This document shows positions 25,289 through 34,356 of a stretch of 64,000 nt of DNA, in pieces. The notes under the pieces were generated by a model, which was not told the DNA's origin, did no database searches, and saw nothing but the letters and a program-made list of their open reading frames with translations. The stretch is taken from contig NZ_JUIW01000004.1 of the NCBI RefSeq assembly GCF_004151245.1, forward strand, positions 267,360-331,359. Direction: 5' to 3'. The stretch's first letter is position 1, and the number at the start of each line of letters is the position of its first letter. The position numbers were made by a program, and so were the translations under genes. This DNA is from Flavobacterium beibuense. GTDB lineage: Bacteria > Bacteroidota > Bacteroidia > Flavobacteriales > Flavobacteriaceae.

Positions 25289-26995
25289 ATGAATAAAAAA
25301 AGAACATTGTCTTTGCTGTTGGCAGCATTTTCGATTGGAGCTTTTGCACAGGAAACGGCAGAAGCTGACATACAAATTAAACCGGTTATAAAGATGTCCT
25401 TCCTGGACTCTGTAAAGTCGGGCTTTGTACGTCATGAGGAAATGAGATGTATCGACAGTCTATGGATGAAGGAGCTTGCAAACAATGATTTGTTTGAAGA
25501 CATGCAGGAGGATATAGAAAGGTTAAACCCCGATGACGATGTAACTTTTGACCTGTCTACAGAACTACTTCAGCAGAGGCTGAAAGAAATGGATGCTAAG
25601 TCACCATTTAACATTGAGTACAGTAAAGGCCTGGAAAACATTATTAAATCTTATTTAAAAAACAGACCAAAAGGCTTTGAGCGTCTTATGGCTATTTCCC
25701 AGTACTATTTCCCGATGTTTGAAGAACATTTGGCGAAATATGACGTGCCTATCGAAATTAAGTACCTAGCCGTTATTGAGTCGGCACTTAACCCAAGAGC
25801 AAAATCAAGGGTTGGTGCAACCGGTTTATGGCAGTTTATGTACCCTACAGGTAAGCAGTACAATCTTGAGGTAAACTCTTATGTGGATGAGCGTTGCGAT
25901 CCGCTTAAGGCTACCGAGGCAGCATGCCAGTACCTGTCGAGCCTGTATAACATTTTTGGTGACTGGGATCTCGTGCTTGCATCATACAATGCCGGTCCGG
26001 GTAACGTTACTAAAGCTATTCGTAGATCAAACGGTCATAAAAACTATTGGAACATAAGGAAAAATCTTCCACGTGAAACACAGGGGTATGTTCCTGCATT
26101 TCTTGCCACCATGTATATTTATGAGTATGGTAAGGAGCATGGTATTAAACCAAGACAGGCTTCTATGACTTATTTTGAGACAGACACTGTTATGGTAAAG
26201 CGCAAAATGTCGTTTAGACAGGTTGCTGATTTACTTGATGTGCCGGTTGAGGAACTACAGTTCTTAAACCCCATCTATAAACTGGACGTTATTCCTTTTG
26301 TTGCAGATGAGCCGCATTATTTAAGGTTACCAAAAGACAAGGTAGGATTATTTACCTCTAATGAAACGGCAATCTACGCTTATGTAGATTATGAAGATTT
26401 AAAGAGGGAAAGGCCATATTTTGTTGACGACAGTGATAAGGAAGCATTAGCTACTATTGGAAAAACCACAAAAGTTAAAACCAAATATCACACGGTTAAA
26501 AGAGGTGATGTTTTAGGTAAGATTGCCGATAAGTATAATGTATCTATTACTGATTTAAGAAAGTGGAACAAAATTAAAGGCAATACCATTTATGCCGGTC
26601 AAAAACTTAAAATTAACGAAACTATTATAGTTAATGTTCCTCAGGAAACTGCTGTTGCGGCGAAGCCTAAAAAATTGGCGAAGCCTGAAGTTAAGAAAGA
26701 GGCAGAGCAGGAGGTAGCTGATGTTGTTACTGATGAAGAAACTGCTGTTGCAGATAACGATACAGAGGAAGCTGAAGAAGTAAAACCGGTTGTTGTCGCT
26801 AAAGAAACCAAAAGATCTAAAAGCGTAAACTACGAAGAAGAGCGTTTATACATCGTTCAAAAAGGAGATTCACTTTTCAGTATTGCAAGAAAGCACCCCG
26901 GGGTAACTGTTGAAAACCTTAAGGATTGGAACAAACTTAAGGGAGAAAACATTCAGCCGGGAATGAAGCTTAAGGTGAAGTCTGCTGTTAATTAA
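25289..26995 (+). CDS. Membrane-bound lytic murein transglycosylase D-like, SLT plus two LysM
   Basis: A 568-residue exported enzyme that cleaves the glycan strands of peptidoglycan. A signal peptide (LLLAAFSIGAFAQ) is followed by a helical section. The SLT (GH23) catalytic domain (about 130-290) includes the catalytic Glu in IKYLAVIESALNPRAKSRVGATGLWQFM and the ASYNAGPGNVTKAI motif. A first LysM lies near 401-445 (YHTVKRGDVLGKIADKYNVSI). A Glu/Val-rich linker follows, and a second LysM at the C-terminus (YIVQKGDSLFSIARKHPGVTV). The LysM repeats bind the glycan. The architecture matches MltD. A DUF4837 lipoprotein gene starts 9 bases downstream. Confidence 0.92.
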   Translation: MNKKRTLSLLLAAFSIGAFAQETAEADIQIKPVIKMSFLDSVKSGFVRHEEMRCIDSLWMKELANNDLFEDMQEDIERLNPDDDVTFDLSTELLQQRLKEMDAKSPFNIEYSKGLENIIKSYLKNRPKGFERLMAISQYYFPMFEEHLAKYDVPIEIKYLAVIESALNPRAKSRVGATGLWQFMYPTGKQYNLEVNSYVDERCDPLKATEAACQYLSSLYNIFGDWDLVLASYNAGPGNVTKAIRRSNGHKNYWNIRKNLPRETQGYVPAFLATMYIYEYGKEHGIKPRQASMTYFETDTVMVKRKMSFRQVADLLDVPVEELQFLNPIYKLDVIPFVADEPHYLRLPKDKVGLFTSNETAIYAYVDYEDLKRERPYFVDDSDKEALATIGKTTKVKTKYHTVKRGDVLGKIADKYNVSITDLRKWNKIKGNTIYAGQKLKINETIIVNVPQETAVAAKPKKLAKPEVKKEAEQEVADVVTDEETAVADNDTEEAEEVKPVVVAKETKRSKSVNYEEERLYIVQKGDSLFSIARKHPGVTVENLKDWNKLKGENIQPGMKLKVKSAVN

Positions 26996-27004
26996 AACAC
27001 TGTC

Positions 27005-27973
27005 ATGTCGGGAGCAAAACAAATATTGTATTTTGTTTTTATCCTGTGTATTATCGGCTGTAACAGTGATAATAGCAGCGATAGCAGCGATTCCAATATA
27101 AACGAAATTTCTATAATTATAGATGATGTCCTGTGGAACGGCGATGTGGGCGACAGCCTGCGAAAAAAACTCGCTGCTCCCGTAGAGGGCCTCACTCAGG
27201 AAGAACCTCTTTTTACACTTAATCAATACAACGAAAAAGTTTTTGGCGGTAAGCTTACCAAAGGCCGAAATATTATTGTTATTGATAAGGATACCATTAA
27301 CAGCTTTACAGAAAAGACCAACAGGTACTGCAGGCCACAAAATGTATTTACCATAAGGGGGAAGAATGCACAGGAAATACTTTTTCTTATTGAAATACAT
27401 GCTGACGAAATAATCAGGGCCATTAAGGAAACCGAAGTTAATGAGAACCAACAGCGAAACATTAAATCGGGTTTGGTTAGTCATGGTGTGTTCGAAAAGT
27501 TTGGTGTTTGTATTAATGTTCCTTCCACATATACTTATGCCATAAACAAGAGTGATTTCTTATGGCTTAAAAAAGATACCCCCGGAGGAAATACCAGCCT
27601 GCTATTATACAGGGTACCGTGCAATGTTATTGAAAGAGACAAGACTATTTTAAACAACATTATTACAATGCGGGATTCTGTTGGGGCGAGATATATACAC
27701 GGTCAGGATGATAATACATTTATGGTAACCGAAGAGGCCTATTCCCCGTACTTTTTTACCACAAGCTATAGTAATAAAATGGTTTTTGAAACCCGCGGCA
27801 ACTGGGAAATGAAAAATGATTTTATGAACGGGCCATTTATCAATTATGCCGTTAGGGATGATAAAAACAACAGTTACCTGGTAATTGAAGGATTTATATA
27901 CAGCCCGTCTTCCCCTAAAAGAGATTTGATTGTGGAGCTGGAGTCTATAATCAGGTCTGCAGAATTTCTATGA
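27005..27973 (+). CDS. DUF4837 family lipoprotein
   Basis: A 322-residue lipoprotein of the Bacteroidota DUF4837 family. The signal peptide ends ILCIIGCNSD, so Cys19 is the lipidation site, followed by a Ser/Asp-rich linker (SDNSSDSSDSN). The body has the family's 'EISIIIDDVLWNGDVGDSLRKKLAAPVEGL' type start, with the prediction of two alpha/beta units. The function is unknown. It follows the lytic transglycosylase by 9 bases and overlaps the acetyltransferase start (ATGA), which places it in one operon with an envelope enzyme. Confidence 0.82.
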   Translation: MSGAKQILYFVFILCIIGCNSDNSSDSSDSNINEISIIIDDVLWNGDVGDSLRKKLAAPVEGLTQEEPLFTLNQYNEKVFGGKLTKGRNIIVIDKDTINSFTEKTNRYCRPQNVFTIRGKNAQEILFLIEIHADEIIRAIKETEVNENQQRNIKSGLVSHGVFEKFGVCINVPSTYTYAINKSDFLWLKKDTPGGNTSLLLYRVPCNVIERDKTILNNIITMRDSVGARYIHGQDDNTFMVTEEAYSPYFFTTSYSNKMVFETRGNWEMKNDFMNGPFINYAVRDDKNNSYLVIEGFIYSPSSPKRDLIVELESIIRSAEFL

Positions 27974-28416
27974 AGCCAATATTTAAAATAAAGCGATTTA
28001 ACGAACTTTCTTTAACCGAACTATACGAACTCCTGCAATTACGCAGTGAGGTATTTGTAGTGGAGCAAAACTGCGTTTATCAGGATATAGATGGTAAAGA
28101 CATGAAGGCACTTCATCTTATTGGAGAATACAAAGGGAAGATTGTAGCTTATGCACGATTGTTTCCTTCCGGCTATTATTTTGACAATTCCTCAATAGGA
28201 AGGGTTGTGATAGGCGAAAAGTATCGCGACCGTAAATGGGGTCACGATTTGATAAAAGAAGCCTTGGAAGGTATAAAAACGCATTTTAATGCTACGGCAG
28301 TTACGATCTCTGCACAGCTTTACCTTAAAAAATTTTATGAAGCCCACGGCTTTAAACAAGAAGGGGAAGGCTATCTTGAAGACGGCATTCCCCATATAAA
28401 AATGAATATACTGTAA
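27970..28416 (+). CDS. GNAT family N-acetyltransferase, ElaA type
   Basis: A 148-residue acetyltransferase. The N-terminus FNELSLTELYELLQLRSEVFVVEQNCVYQDIDGKD is characteristic of the ElaA subgroup. The acetyl-CoA pyrophosphate-binding motif region is IGRVVIGEKYRDRKWGHDLIKEAL (about residues 76-99), a variant of Q/RxxGxG/A with RKWGH. The C-terminal FYEAHGFKQEGEGYLEDGIPHIKM is also family-typical. The substrate is unknown. It overlaps the DUF4837 gene by 4 bases. The convergent OmpA gene ends just one base away, with no terminator hairpin between them. Confidence 0.88.
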   Translation: MKPIFKIKRFNELSLTELYELLQLRSEVFVVEQNCVYQDIDGKDMKALHLIGEYKGKIVAYARLFPSGYYFDNSSIGRVVIGEKYRDRKWGHDLIKEALEGIKTHFNATAVTISAQLYLKKFYEAHGFKQEGEGYLEDGIPHIKMNIL

Positions 28417-28417
28417 A

Positions 28418-29236
28418 TCAGATTTTTGTAATAACAAACTCTACCCGTCTGTCAAATTCAGATCCTTTACCAAGCGGCTGGGTGTTTCCATAGCCCTTGT
28501 AGGTAAGGCGTCTTGCAGGAATCTTTTTAGATACCAGATATTTATAAACGGCATAAGCCCTGTTTTTAGACAACTCCCTTTTTTTGGTATCCATATCAAT
28601 GGCTTCTTTCTGGAAAGTTGGTGTGCAGCATATATGTCCCTGGATTTCAAACTCAAGATTTTTGTATTTCTGCAGTATCCTGGCAACCTTGTCAAGTTCT
28701 TTTCTTGAGGAAAGGGTTAATTTGCTGCTACCCCTGTCAAAAAGAATGTTTCGCATAATTACCCTGTCACCTACTACCATTTTCTCCTTAAGGGCATCAT
28801 AAACGCCCGGATCTAATGGAGGAGGAGGAAGCGGCTCAAAGTTAACCACAACGTCTACACGCCTGTTTTTAGCACGTGCTTCCGATACGTTATCAATATC
28901 TTCTTCCAGTAAGATTCTTCCGCGGCCTTCTATAGTAACAATAATCTTGTTTTTAATACCCTTTTCAATCAGCTTGTTTTTAATGGTATTAGCGCGATTG
29001 TTAGAAAGCTTAAAGTTGTATTCATCCTTCCCGCGGTCGTCGCAGTACCCAAAAATCTGGATACTTTCTACACGGGTAGTGTCTATTGCCTGAATAAAGG
29101 CAACCACGTCGGTAGCCTGTTTTTCTTTCAGGTCAAATTTGTCAAACTCAAAGTAAATTGAGTGTACTACTTCCTCTTGGGAAAATAATGGTTTTGGCAG
29201 TAAAAATAATAATAAGATGTAGTAAAAAGGTTTCAT
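28418..29236 (-). CDS. Outer-membrane protein with two OmpA C-terminal domains
   Basis: A 272-residue exported protein consisting of a signal peptide (YILLLFLLPKPLFSQ) and two consecutive OmpA-like peptidoglycan-binding domains. The first (about 24-135) runs from IYFEFDKFDLKEKQ through IFGYCDDRGKDEYNFKLSNNRA to AKNRRVDVVV. The second (about 155-272) runs from NILFDRGSSKLTLSSRKELD through IQGHICC and LSKNRAYAVYKYLV to FDRRVEFVITKI. There is no beta-barrel segment, so both domains probably contact the cell wall. The second domain has a CC pair where Gly/Thr-Asp normally stands. It lies 9 bases downstream of the KUP gene. Confidence 0.85.
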   Translation of the reverse strand: MKPFYYILLLFLLPKPLFSQEEVVHSIYFEFDKFDLKEKQATDVVAFIQAIDTTRVESIQIFGYCDDRGKDEYNFKLSNNRANTIKNKLIEKGIKNKIIVTIEGRGRILLEEDIDNVSEARAKNRRVDVVVNFEPLPPPPLDPGVYDALKEKMVVGDRVIMRNILFDRGSSKLTLSSRKELDKVARILQKYKNLEFEIQGHICCTPTFQKEAIDMDTKKRELSKNRAYAVYKYLVSKKIPARRLTYKGYGNTQPLGKGSEFDRRVEFVITKI

Positions 29237-29245
29237 TTGTAATTA

Positions 29246-31219
29246 TTAGTTAGGATCTTCAACCCTTGTTAAATGCAGGTCCTCAGGAGGGTGTATCACA
29301 ATTGGGAACTGCTCTACCTTAACAGAGCTGTTGTCTAGTCCAAATGCACGGCCTTCGGTAAGGCTCACCTTCTTAAGCACAAAGTATATATCAAGGATTA
29401 TTCTTTCATACCAAGGTAAATCGTTGTCGTAAGACAGGAATTTTTCGATAATCACAAATTTAAAGTCACCAATTACATTGTTACGGTTTAGCGATTCATA
29501 ACGGCTGGTAATATCTACCTCTCCGTTTTTAACCATGTCCCTTACAACGTTCTTAAACATAAGGTTAACCCTTGGTGCCACACGGAAACCAAGATAAAAA
29601 TCAACCCTTATCACATCATCTTTCATGATTTCCCTTACACGGTAATCCATACGGTAAGGTTCATCTACCACATTAACATGCACAAACCAGTAAATGTCAG
29701 CACGTTTTGGTCTTTTTTGTAATATCGAATATATAATTTTCGATTCTATTTCATCACTAAACTGAGCGTTGGTCAGGTATACCAGGTGAGTGGCATACTT
29801 AGGTATCGACTGATCGTTGCTCAGGTCGGCAAGCACGCTTTTATAGTTGTCAATTTTAGTAAACTCGGTGTACTCGCTGCGTATTTTTTTCGCTGTAAAC
29901 CAAACTGCCATAATAAACGAAAGCAATCCGGCAATGATGAGCGAAACATATCCTCCGTGGGTAAACTTACTAATATTAGCTATAAAAAACGAAACTTCTA
30001 TTGAAAAGTATACCGCTACGGTAAAGATTATCAGGATAGGGTTGTAGCGTTTCATGACCATATAGTAGCCCAAAAGGGTAGTGGTCATTATCATACAAAG
30101 TACAATGGCAAGGCCGTAAGCCGCTTCCATATTCCCTGATTCCTTAAAGTGCAGTACTACAAATACACACCCCAGGAATAATAGCCAGTTTACCGATGGA
30201 ATATATAATTGTCCCCTAAGTTCTGTAGGAAATTTAACCGACACTTTTGGCCAGAAGTTAAGGCGCATTGCCTCACTGATTAGCGTAAACGAACCGCTTA
30301 TTAAAGCCTGTGAAGCAATTACTGCTGCTGAGGTTGCAATGGCAATACCCATAGGCACAAACCAATCGGGCATTAAAAGGTAGAAAGGGTTACCGGGGTT
30401 AGAGTTATGGCTTAATTCAGCCAGAGTTTTGCCTGAATGTGATATTAGGTAGGCTCCTTGCCCAAAGTAGTTTAATACCAGCATGCTTTTTACAAATCCC
30501 CAACTGATACGGATGTTGCTTCTTCCACAGTGTCCCATATCGCTGTATAGAGCCTCAGCTCCTGTTGTACAAAGGAAAACAAAGCCCAGTACATGGAAAC
30601 CTTCGGGATGTATTTTCAATAAGTGGAAAGCGTAGTAAGGGTTAAGTGCTTTTAAAACTTCAATGTTTGAGATAAGCGGAATAATACCTAATATTCCCAG
30701 CATACCGAACCAAATAAGCATCATAGGCCCGAAAAACTTACCTACCAGCTTAGTACCAAAGCGCTGTATTGCAAAAAGGATAAAAAGGATTCCTATAACG
30801 ATAGGCACCGTATCCAGTTCCGGATTATAAATCCTTAAACCTTCAATGGCAGAGGAAACCGAGATGGGAGGGGTAATAATACCATCGGCCAAAAGTGCAC
30901 TACCACCTATGATAGCAGGAACTATAAGCCCTTTTTTCTTTAATCGTTTTACAAGGGTATAAAGAGAGAAAATACCACCTTCACCCTTATTATCAGCCTG
31001 TAAGGTAAGTATTACATACTTTACTGTGGTTTGCAGTGTAAGGGTCCAGAAGATACAGGACAGGGCACCAAGAACAATATCCTGCTCTATGGCTTCGCCT
31101 CCCATTATGGCCTTCATTACATATAATGGAGAAGTACCTATATCTCCGTAAATAATTCCTAAAGTAACAATAAGTCCGCCTAAGGTTACTTTGTTCAAAT
31201 GTTTGTGACTACTGCTCAC
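29246..31219 (-). CDS. kup: KUP-family potassium uptake protein
   Basis: A 657-residue K+/H+ symporter of the KUP/HAK/KT family. The N-terminal TLGGLIVTLGIIYGDIGTSPLYVMKAI is diagnostic. The region to about residue 430 contains around 12 membrane helices (for example VIVIGILFILFAIQRFGTK and ALISGSFTLISEAMRLNFWP). The C-terminal part of about 220 residues is cytoplasmic and mixed alpha/beta, as in the family. Length fits (620-660). The OmpA protein gene follows after 9 bases, and a gap of 116 bases with a terminator separates it from the S41 peptidase gene upstream. Confidence 0.95.
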   Translation of the reverse strand: MSSSHKHLNKVTLGGLIVTLGIIYGDIGTSPLYVMKAIMGGEAIEQDIVLGALSCIFWTLTLQTTVKYVILTLQADNKGEGGIFSLYTLVKRLKKKGLIVPAIIGGSALLADGIITPPISVSSAIEGLRIYNPELDTVPIVIGILFILFAIQRFGTKLVGKFFGPMMLIWFGMLGILGIIPLISNIEVLKALNPYYAFHLLKIHPEGFHVLGFVFLCTTGAEALYSDMGHCGRSNIRISWGFVKSMLVLNYFGQGAYLISHSGKTLAELSHNSNPGNPFYLLMPDWFVPMGIAIATSAAVIASQALISGSFTLISEAMRLNFWPKVSVKFPTELRGQLYIPSVNWLLFLGCVFVVLHFKESGNMEAAYGLAIVLCMIMTTTLLGYYMVMKRYNPILIIFTVAVYFSIEVSFFIANISKFTHGGYVSLIIAGLLSFIMAVWFTAKKIRSEYTEFTKIDNYKSVLADLSNDQSIPKYATHLVYLTNAQFSDEIESKIIYSILQKRPKRADIYWFVHVNVVDEPYRMDYRVREIMKDDVIRVDFYLGFRVAPRVNLMFKNVVRDMVKNGEVDITSRYESLNRNNVIGDFKFVIIEKFLSYDNDLPWYERIILDIYFVLKKVSLTEGRAFGLDNSSVKVEQFPIVIHPPEDLHLTRVEDPN

Positions 31220-31292
31220 GATAACAATAAATTAAAACAGCAAAGGTATATGTTTTTATAAATAACGTTAAGTGCACCTGTGATATTTAACC

Positions 31293-31328
31293 TAAAAAAA
31301 ATCCTCAGGTACTTAAACCTGAGGATTT
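31293..31328 (-). terminator. Terminator after the S41 peptidase gene
   Basis: AAATCCTCAGGT / ACCTGAGGATTT is a perfect 12-bp stem with a 6-base loop. The A-run at 31294-31300 gives the U-tract on the - strand. Confidence 0.88.
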
Positions 31329-31335
31329 AGGTGCA

Positions 31336-32973
31336 TTATTTTGAAAGTATCTTGTTATATTCTGCAGTATTGTTAAGTAGAGCTGCTGCTTTTTTTATCT
31401 CTGCATTACTGGTTGTATAGTATTTATACAAACCTTCTTTATACTGATAGCGGGTTATAATCTCATCAAGTAAAAGCTCTTTTATCTCTTCCTTGTTTTG
31501 GTTAAGCTCTTTTTCCTCACTTTTCTTAAGTGCCGCCAGTAGTTGATTATACTCTGCCGCTATGGTTTCATCTACTTTTTCTTTTTTTGCAATTTCCAAG
31601 GTAGCCTTAAGAGATTTTTCAGTTTCTGTATCAAAATCAAAATTGGTTCTTTTCAGGAACTGCTTAAAGCCATCAAAATCACTATCACTTACTGTTGGTA
31701 TAGTAGTACCCTGGTTAGGGTGTTTGTAGTAATACTCGGTAACATAGTTAAAAATAGCATCGTTTCGCTGTAAGGCATCGGCTATAGAACTTTGCTTAGA
31801 TTCCTCAAGAACCACATCCGGTAATATACCCCCGCCATCATAAACGGTACGGCCATTTTTGGTTTTAAATGCGTTATAGTCTTTCTGGTCTATTCTTATG
31901 GCTTTACCGTCAGCATCTTTGTGGGTATAATCAAGGGCCTGAATACCTCGGCCTGAAGGAGTATAATAACGGGAAATAGTAACCTTGACCTGAGTGCCAT
32001 AAGTAAGCTCGATAGGCCTTTGCACTAATCCTTTACCAAAACTTCTGCTGCCTACAATCACGGCACGGTCTAAATCCTGTAAAGCTCCTGAAACAATTTC
32101 GGAAGCCGAAGCACTTTTACCGTTTACCAATACAGCCAGAGGAATTTCGGTATCAACCGGAGCCCTTTGTGTTCTGTAGGTATTGTTGTATTTTTCGTTT
32201 TTAGATTTTGTGGTAACAATGGTTTCGTTTTGCGGTAGAAAAAGGTTACAGATGTTTACAGCCTCTCCTAACAAACCTCCGGGATTACCCCTTAAATCAA
32301 GGATTATTTTTTTAGCACCCTGTTTTTTAAGTTCCAGTAAAGCTTCTTTTGTTTCTGCCGAAGCTTTAGCATTAAACTGGCTAAGAACGATATATCCGGT
32401 GTCATCGCCTACCATAGAATAGAAGGGAACCGCCGATACATCTACCTCATTTAAAATGATTTGTGTACTGTAAGGTTTACCCTGACGCAGGTATTTTATA
32501 TCAATTGCCGTGTTCTTTGTCCCTTTTAAAAGTTCGCCGGCATCTTCCTTAAAATCAATAAGGCTTACATCACCTATCTGGATAATCTCATCGCCTGCCT
32601 TAAGACCTGCTTTGTCGGCAGGATAATCCTTGTAAGGCTCTTTAATTATCAATTTACCGTCCTTACGGGTTATAAGGGCACCAATGCCGGTATATTCTCC
32701 GGTGTTGTTTATCTTGAATTTGGCAACATCCTGCTCGTTGAAATAAACGGTATACGGATCCAGATCGGTAAGCATGTTTTTTATGGCAGTATCCATAAGC
32801 TCACCCGGATTGGTTTCATCTACATAGTTTACGTTTACTGTTTTAAACAGCGTTGTAAAAATCTCAACCTGCTTGGCGATTTCAAAAAAATCGTCCTTAA
32901 AGCTGGCCCCAACAAACAGAAAAGCAACTGCAAAAGCCGGGATAACATATTTTCTTTTTAGTCTGGATAGCAT
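31336..32973 (-). CDS. S41 family C-terminal processing peptidase
   Basis: A 545-residue tail-specific-type serine protease. A hydrophobic N-terminus (YVIPAFAVAFLFVGASF) anchors or exports it. A PDZ domain lies near residues 90-165 (GIGALITRKDGKLIIKEPYKDYPADKAGLKAGDEIIQIG). The catalytic S41 domain follows, with the nucleophile Ser in VNGKSASASEIVSGALQD and the general-base Lys in GSRSFGKGLVQ. The C-terminal 180 residues are helical. The DUF4349 gene lies 4 bases upstream and rnpA is further upstream, all on the - strand. Confidence 0.92.
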   Translation of the reverse strand: MLSRLKRKYVIPAFAVAFLFVGASFKDDFFEIAKQVEIFTTLFKTVNVNYVDETNPGELMDTAIKNMLTDLDPYTVYFNEQDVAKFKINNTGEYTGIGALITRKDGKLIIKEPYKDYPADKAGLKAGDEIIQIGDVSLIDFKEDAGELLKGTKNTAIDIKYLRQGKPYSTQIILNEVDVSAVPFYSMVGDDTGYIVLSQFNAKASAETKEALLELKKQGAKKIILDLRGNPGGLLGEAVNICNLFLPQNETIVTTKSKNEKYNNTYRTQRAPVDTEIPLAVLVNGKSASASEIVSGALQDLDRAVIVGSRSFGKGLVQRPIELTYGTQVKVTISRYYTPSGRGIQALDYTHKDADGKAIRIDQKDYNAFKTKNGRTVYDGGGILPDVVLEESKQSSIADALQRNDAIFNYVTEYYYKHPNQGTTIPTVSDSDFDGFKQFLKRTNFDFDTETEKSLKATLEIAKKEKVDETIAAEYNQLLAALKKSEEKELNQNKEEIKELLLDEIITRYQYKEGLYKYYTTSNAEIKKAAALLNNTAEYNKILSK

Positions 32974-32977
32974 GATA

Positions 32978-33805
32978 TTATTGTTTTTTACGTCGGAATC
33001 TTCTCCTGATTAAAATAAAAGCAATTACGAAAATAAGGATAAATGGCCATATTTGAATCAAACCGATAAAGAAACTTGACAGCGAGTTAAATCCTGATTT
33101 CAGGGCATTACCTATTTTGCTTCCGTAAGAAACAGTAGCTTCCTCTCTTTCGGCAACGGTTTTGTAAAAACTTAGTTGTACGGTACTGTAGGAAACCTGG
33201 CTTTGCAGGTATTGCAAGCGTGCCTGTTTCGATTCAATTTCTTCACGAATTGCCGACAGTTCTTTTTCTATTTCCAGCATTTCCGATACTTTGTTCGCCT
33301 TTTTAAGCAGTTGAAGATATCTTTCTTCCAGTGCTTTTTTGGTCTTTATACGCGATTCGGTATCAATGTATTCCTCGGTAATGTCGCGGGATGAAATTTC
33401 TTTTCTGTCAAAATACGTTACTCCTTTACTTATTTCGTCTATAAAATTGTCAAACGAGTGGGAAGGTACTCTTATGCTAAGGGAACGGCTTACTGTGTTG
33501 TATTCATTTCTTTCTTCATCGCTTTGCACTTCCCCATTAAATTTACCTATTGCCTGTTTTAAATTATCGGCAGTAGTTTCAAGATTTTGGGTTTCAAAAC
33601 GAAGCGTTGCGGTTTTAATTATTTTTGGGTCTGTTTGTTTTGCTTGACCACTGATAGACTTAGGAGCGATTTTATAGTATTCTGCATTTGAAGAGTTAGC
33701 AATTATCTGATCGGCAATCTCTTCTGTAGCATATGCTTCATTAACTTCTTCCTTACAGGAAAGTAATAGAACTGCAATACTCAAAAAGGCAAGAAATTTT
33801 TTCAT
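32978..33805 (-). CDS. DUF4349 lipoprotein with coiled coil and C-terminal membrane anchor
   Basis: A 275-residue lipoprotein (lipobox SIAVLLLSCKEE, Cys17) of the DUF4349 family. The conserved region begins KTATLRFETQNLETTADNLKQAIGKFNGEV and contains SLSIRVPSHSFDNFIDEIS. A coiled coil (about 150-210, KALEERYLQLLKKANKVSEMLEIEKELSAIREEIE) precedes one membrane helix near 250-267 (IWPFILIFVIAFILI) and an Arg/Lys-rich end. It would therefore be lipid-anchored at one end and membrane-inserted at the other. Function is unknown. It is closely spaced with the S41 protease, with which it may be co-transcribed. Confidence 0.85.
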   Translation of the reverse strand: MKKFLAFLSIAVLLLSCKEEVNEAYATEEIADQIIANSSNAEYYKIAPKSISGQAKQTDPKIIKTATLRFETQNLETTADNLKQAIGKFNGEVQSDEERNEYNTVSRSLSIRVPSHSFDNFIDEISKGVTYFDRKEISSRDITEEYIDTESRIKTKKALEERYLQLLKKANKVSEMLEIEKELSAIREEIESKQARLQYLQSQVSYSTVQLSFYKTVAEREEATVSYGSKIGNALKSGFNSLSSFFIGLIQIWPFILIFVIAFILIRRRFRRKKQ

Positions 33806-33871
33806 AAGTAAAGGTGTTTTTTGTTAAAACGCAAAAAACATTACCAATATTACAAAAGACTAAGAAACAGT

Positions 33872-34258
33872 TTATTGCTGTTTAAGTTGGATAATAAACT
33901 TTTCAAAAAGCTGAATGGTTTTGGTATTTATTTCCTCTAAGGACAAACGGTCTTTGGTTTGGTACATCAGCATAAAAGCATAATTACCGGGTATGTTCTC
34001 TAACAGCAGGTGCTTATTATGCCTATAGGTTTCCCTTAACAATCTTTTGAAATAGTTGCGGTCTACCGCTTTTTTGAAATGTTTTTTAGACACCGAAACC
34101 CCTACCTTTATTGGACTTTCGTTTGTTACAGGTAATGGCACATACACCAGTCGTAACGGGTATTTTGAAACCGACCTGCCCTCACTAAACATAAGGTCTA
34201 TCGTGTTTCTGCTCTTTAGCTTTTCCTCTTTTGGGTATGTGTATTTCTTTTGTTCCAT
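33872..34258 (-). CDS. rnpA: Ribonuclease P protein component
   Basis: The 128-residue basic protein subunit that helps RNase P RNA remove 5' leaders from pre-tRNAs. It contains the typical FxxxF/YPxR start (YPKEEKLKSRNTIDLMFSEGRSVSKYPLRLVYVP), the VGVSVSKKHFKKAVDRNYFKRLLRETYR signature with the RNR-like 'DRNYFKR' motif, and the C-terminal helices. The frame extends to TTG at 34270, but that codon is part of a TACCTTTG promoter element. The ATG at 34258 lies just after it and is preferred. rpmH and dnaA, its neighbours in many bacteria, are not here. Confidence 0.93.
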   Translation of the reverse strand: MEQKKYTYPKEEKLKSRNTIDLMFSEGRSVSKYPLRLVYVPLPVTNESPIKVGVSVSKKHFKKAVDRNYFKRLLRETYRHNKHLLLENIPGNYAFMLMYQTKDRLSLEEINTKTIQLFEKFIIQLKQQ

Positions 34259-34267
34259 GTACTGGGG

Positions 34268-34275
34268 CAAAGGTA
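34268..34275 (-). promoter_or_regulatory. Bacteroidota -7 element of rnpA
   Basis: On the - strand TACCTTTG matches TAnnTTTG and sits 9 bases before the ATG at 34258. It implies a very short leader and rules out the TTG start at 34270. Confidence 0.6.
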
Positions 34276-34310
34276 CATTTTTTTAAATCAGCTTTATGTT
34301 GCTGCAGGTA

Positions 34311-34326
34311 TAAGAAAATTTTCTTA
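34311..34326. promoter_or_regulatory. Perfect 16-bp palindrome, candidate operator of the S24 repressor
   Basis: TAAGAAAATTTTCTTA is a perfect inverted repeat 31 bases before the ATG of the HTH-S24 gene. It abuts a TAATATTG sequence (34325-34332) that is one base off the -7 consensus, so protein bound here would block the promoter. Confidence 0.55.
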
Positions 34327-34356
34327 ATATTGTAGTGGAATAAAATAGTATGAGTT

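Noticed and set aside
26066..26079. Another parS-like sequence (CTTCCACGTGAAAC) inside the lytic transglycosylase gene
   Set aside because: Two departures from palindromic symmetry, and it encodes ordinary residues of the SLT domain. It may be a chance CACGTG; I would not call it without ParB data.
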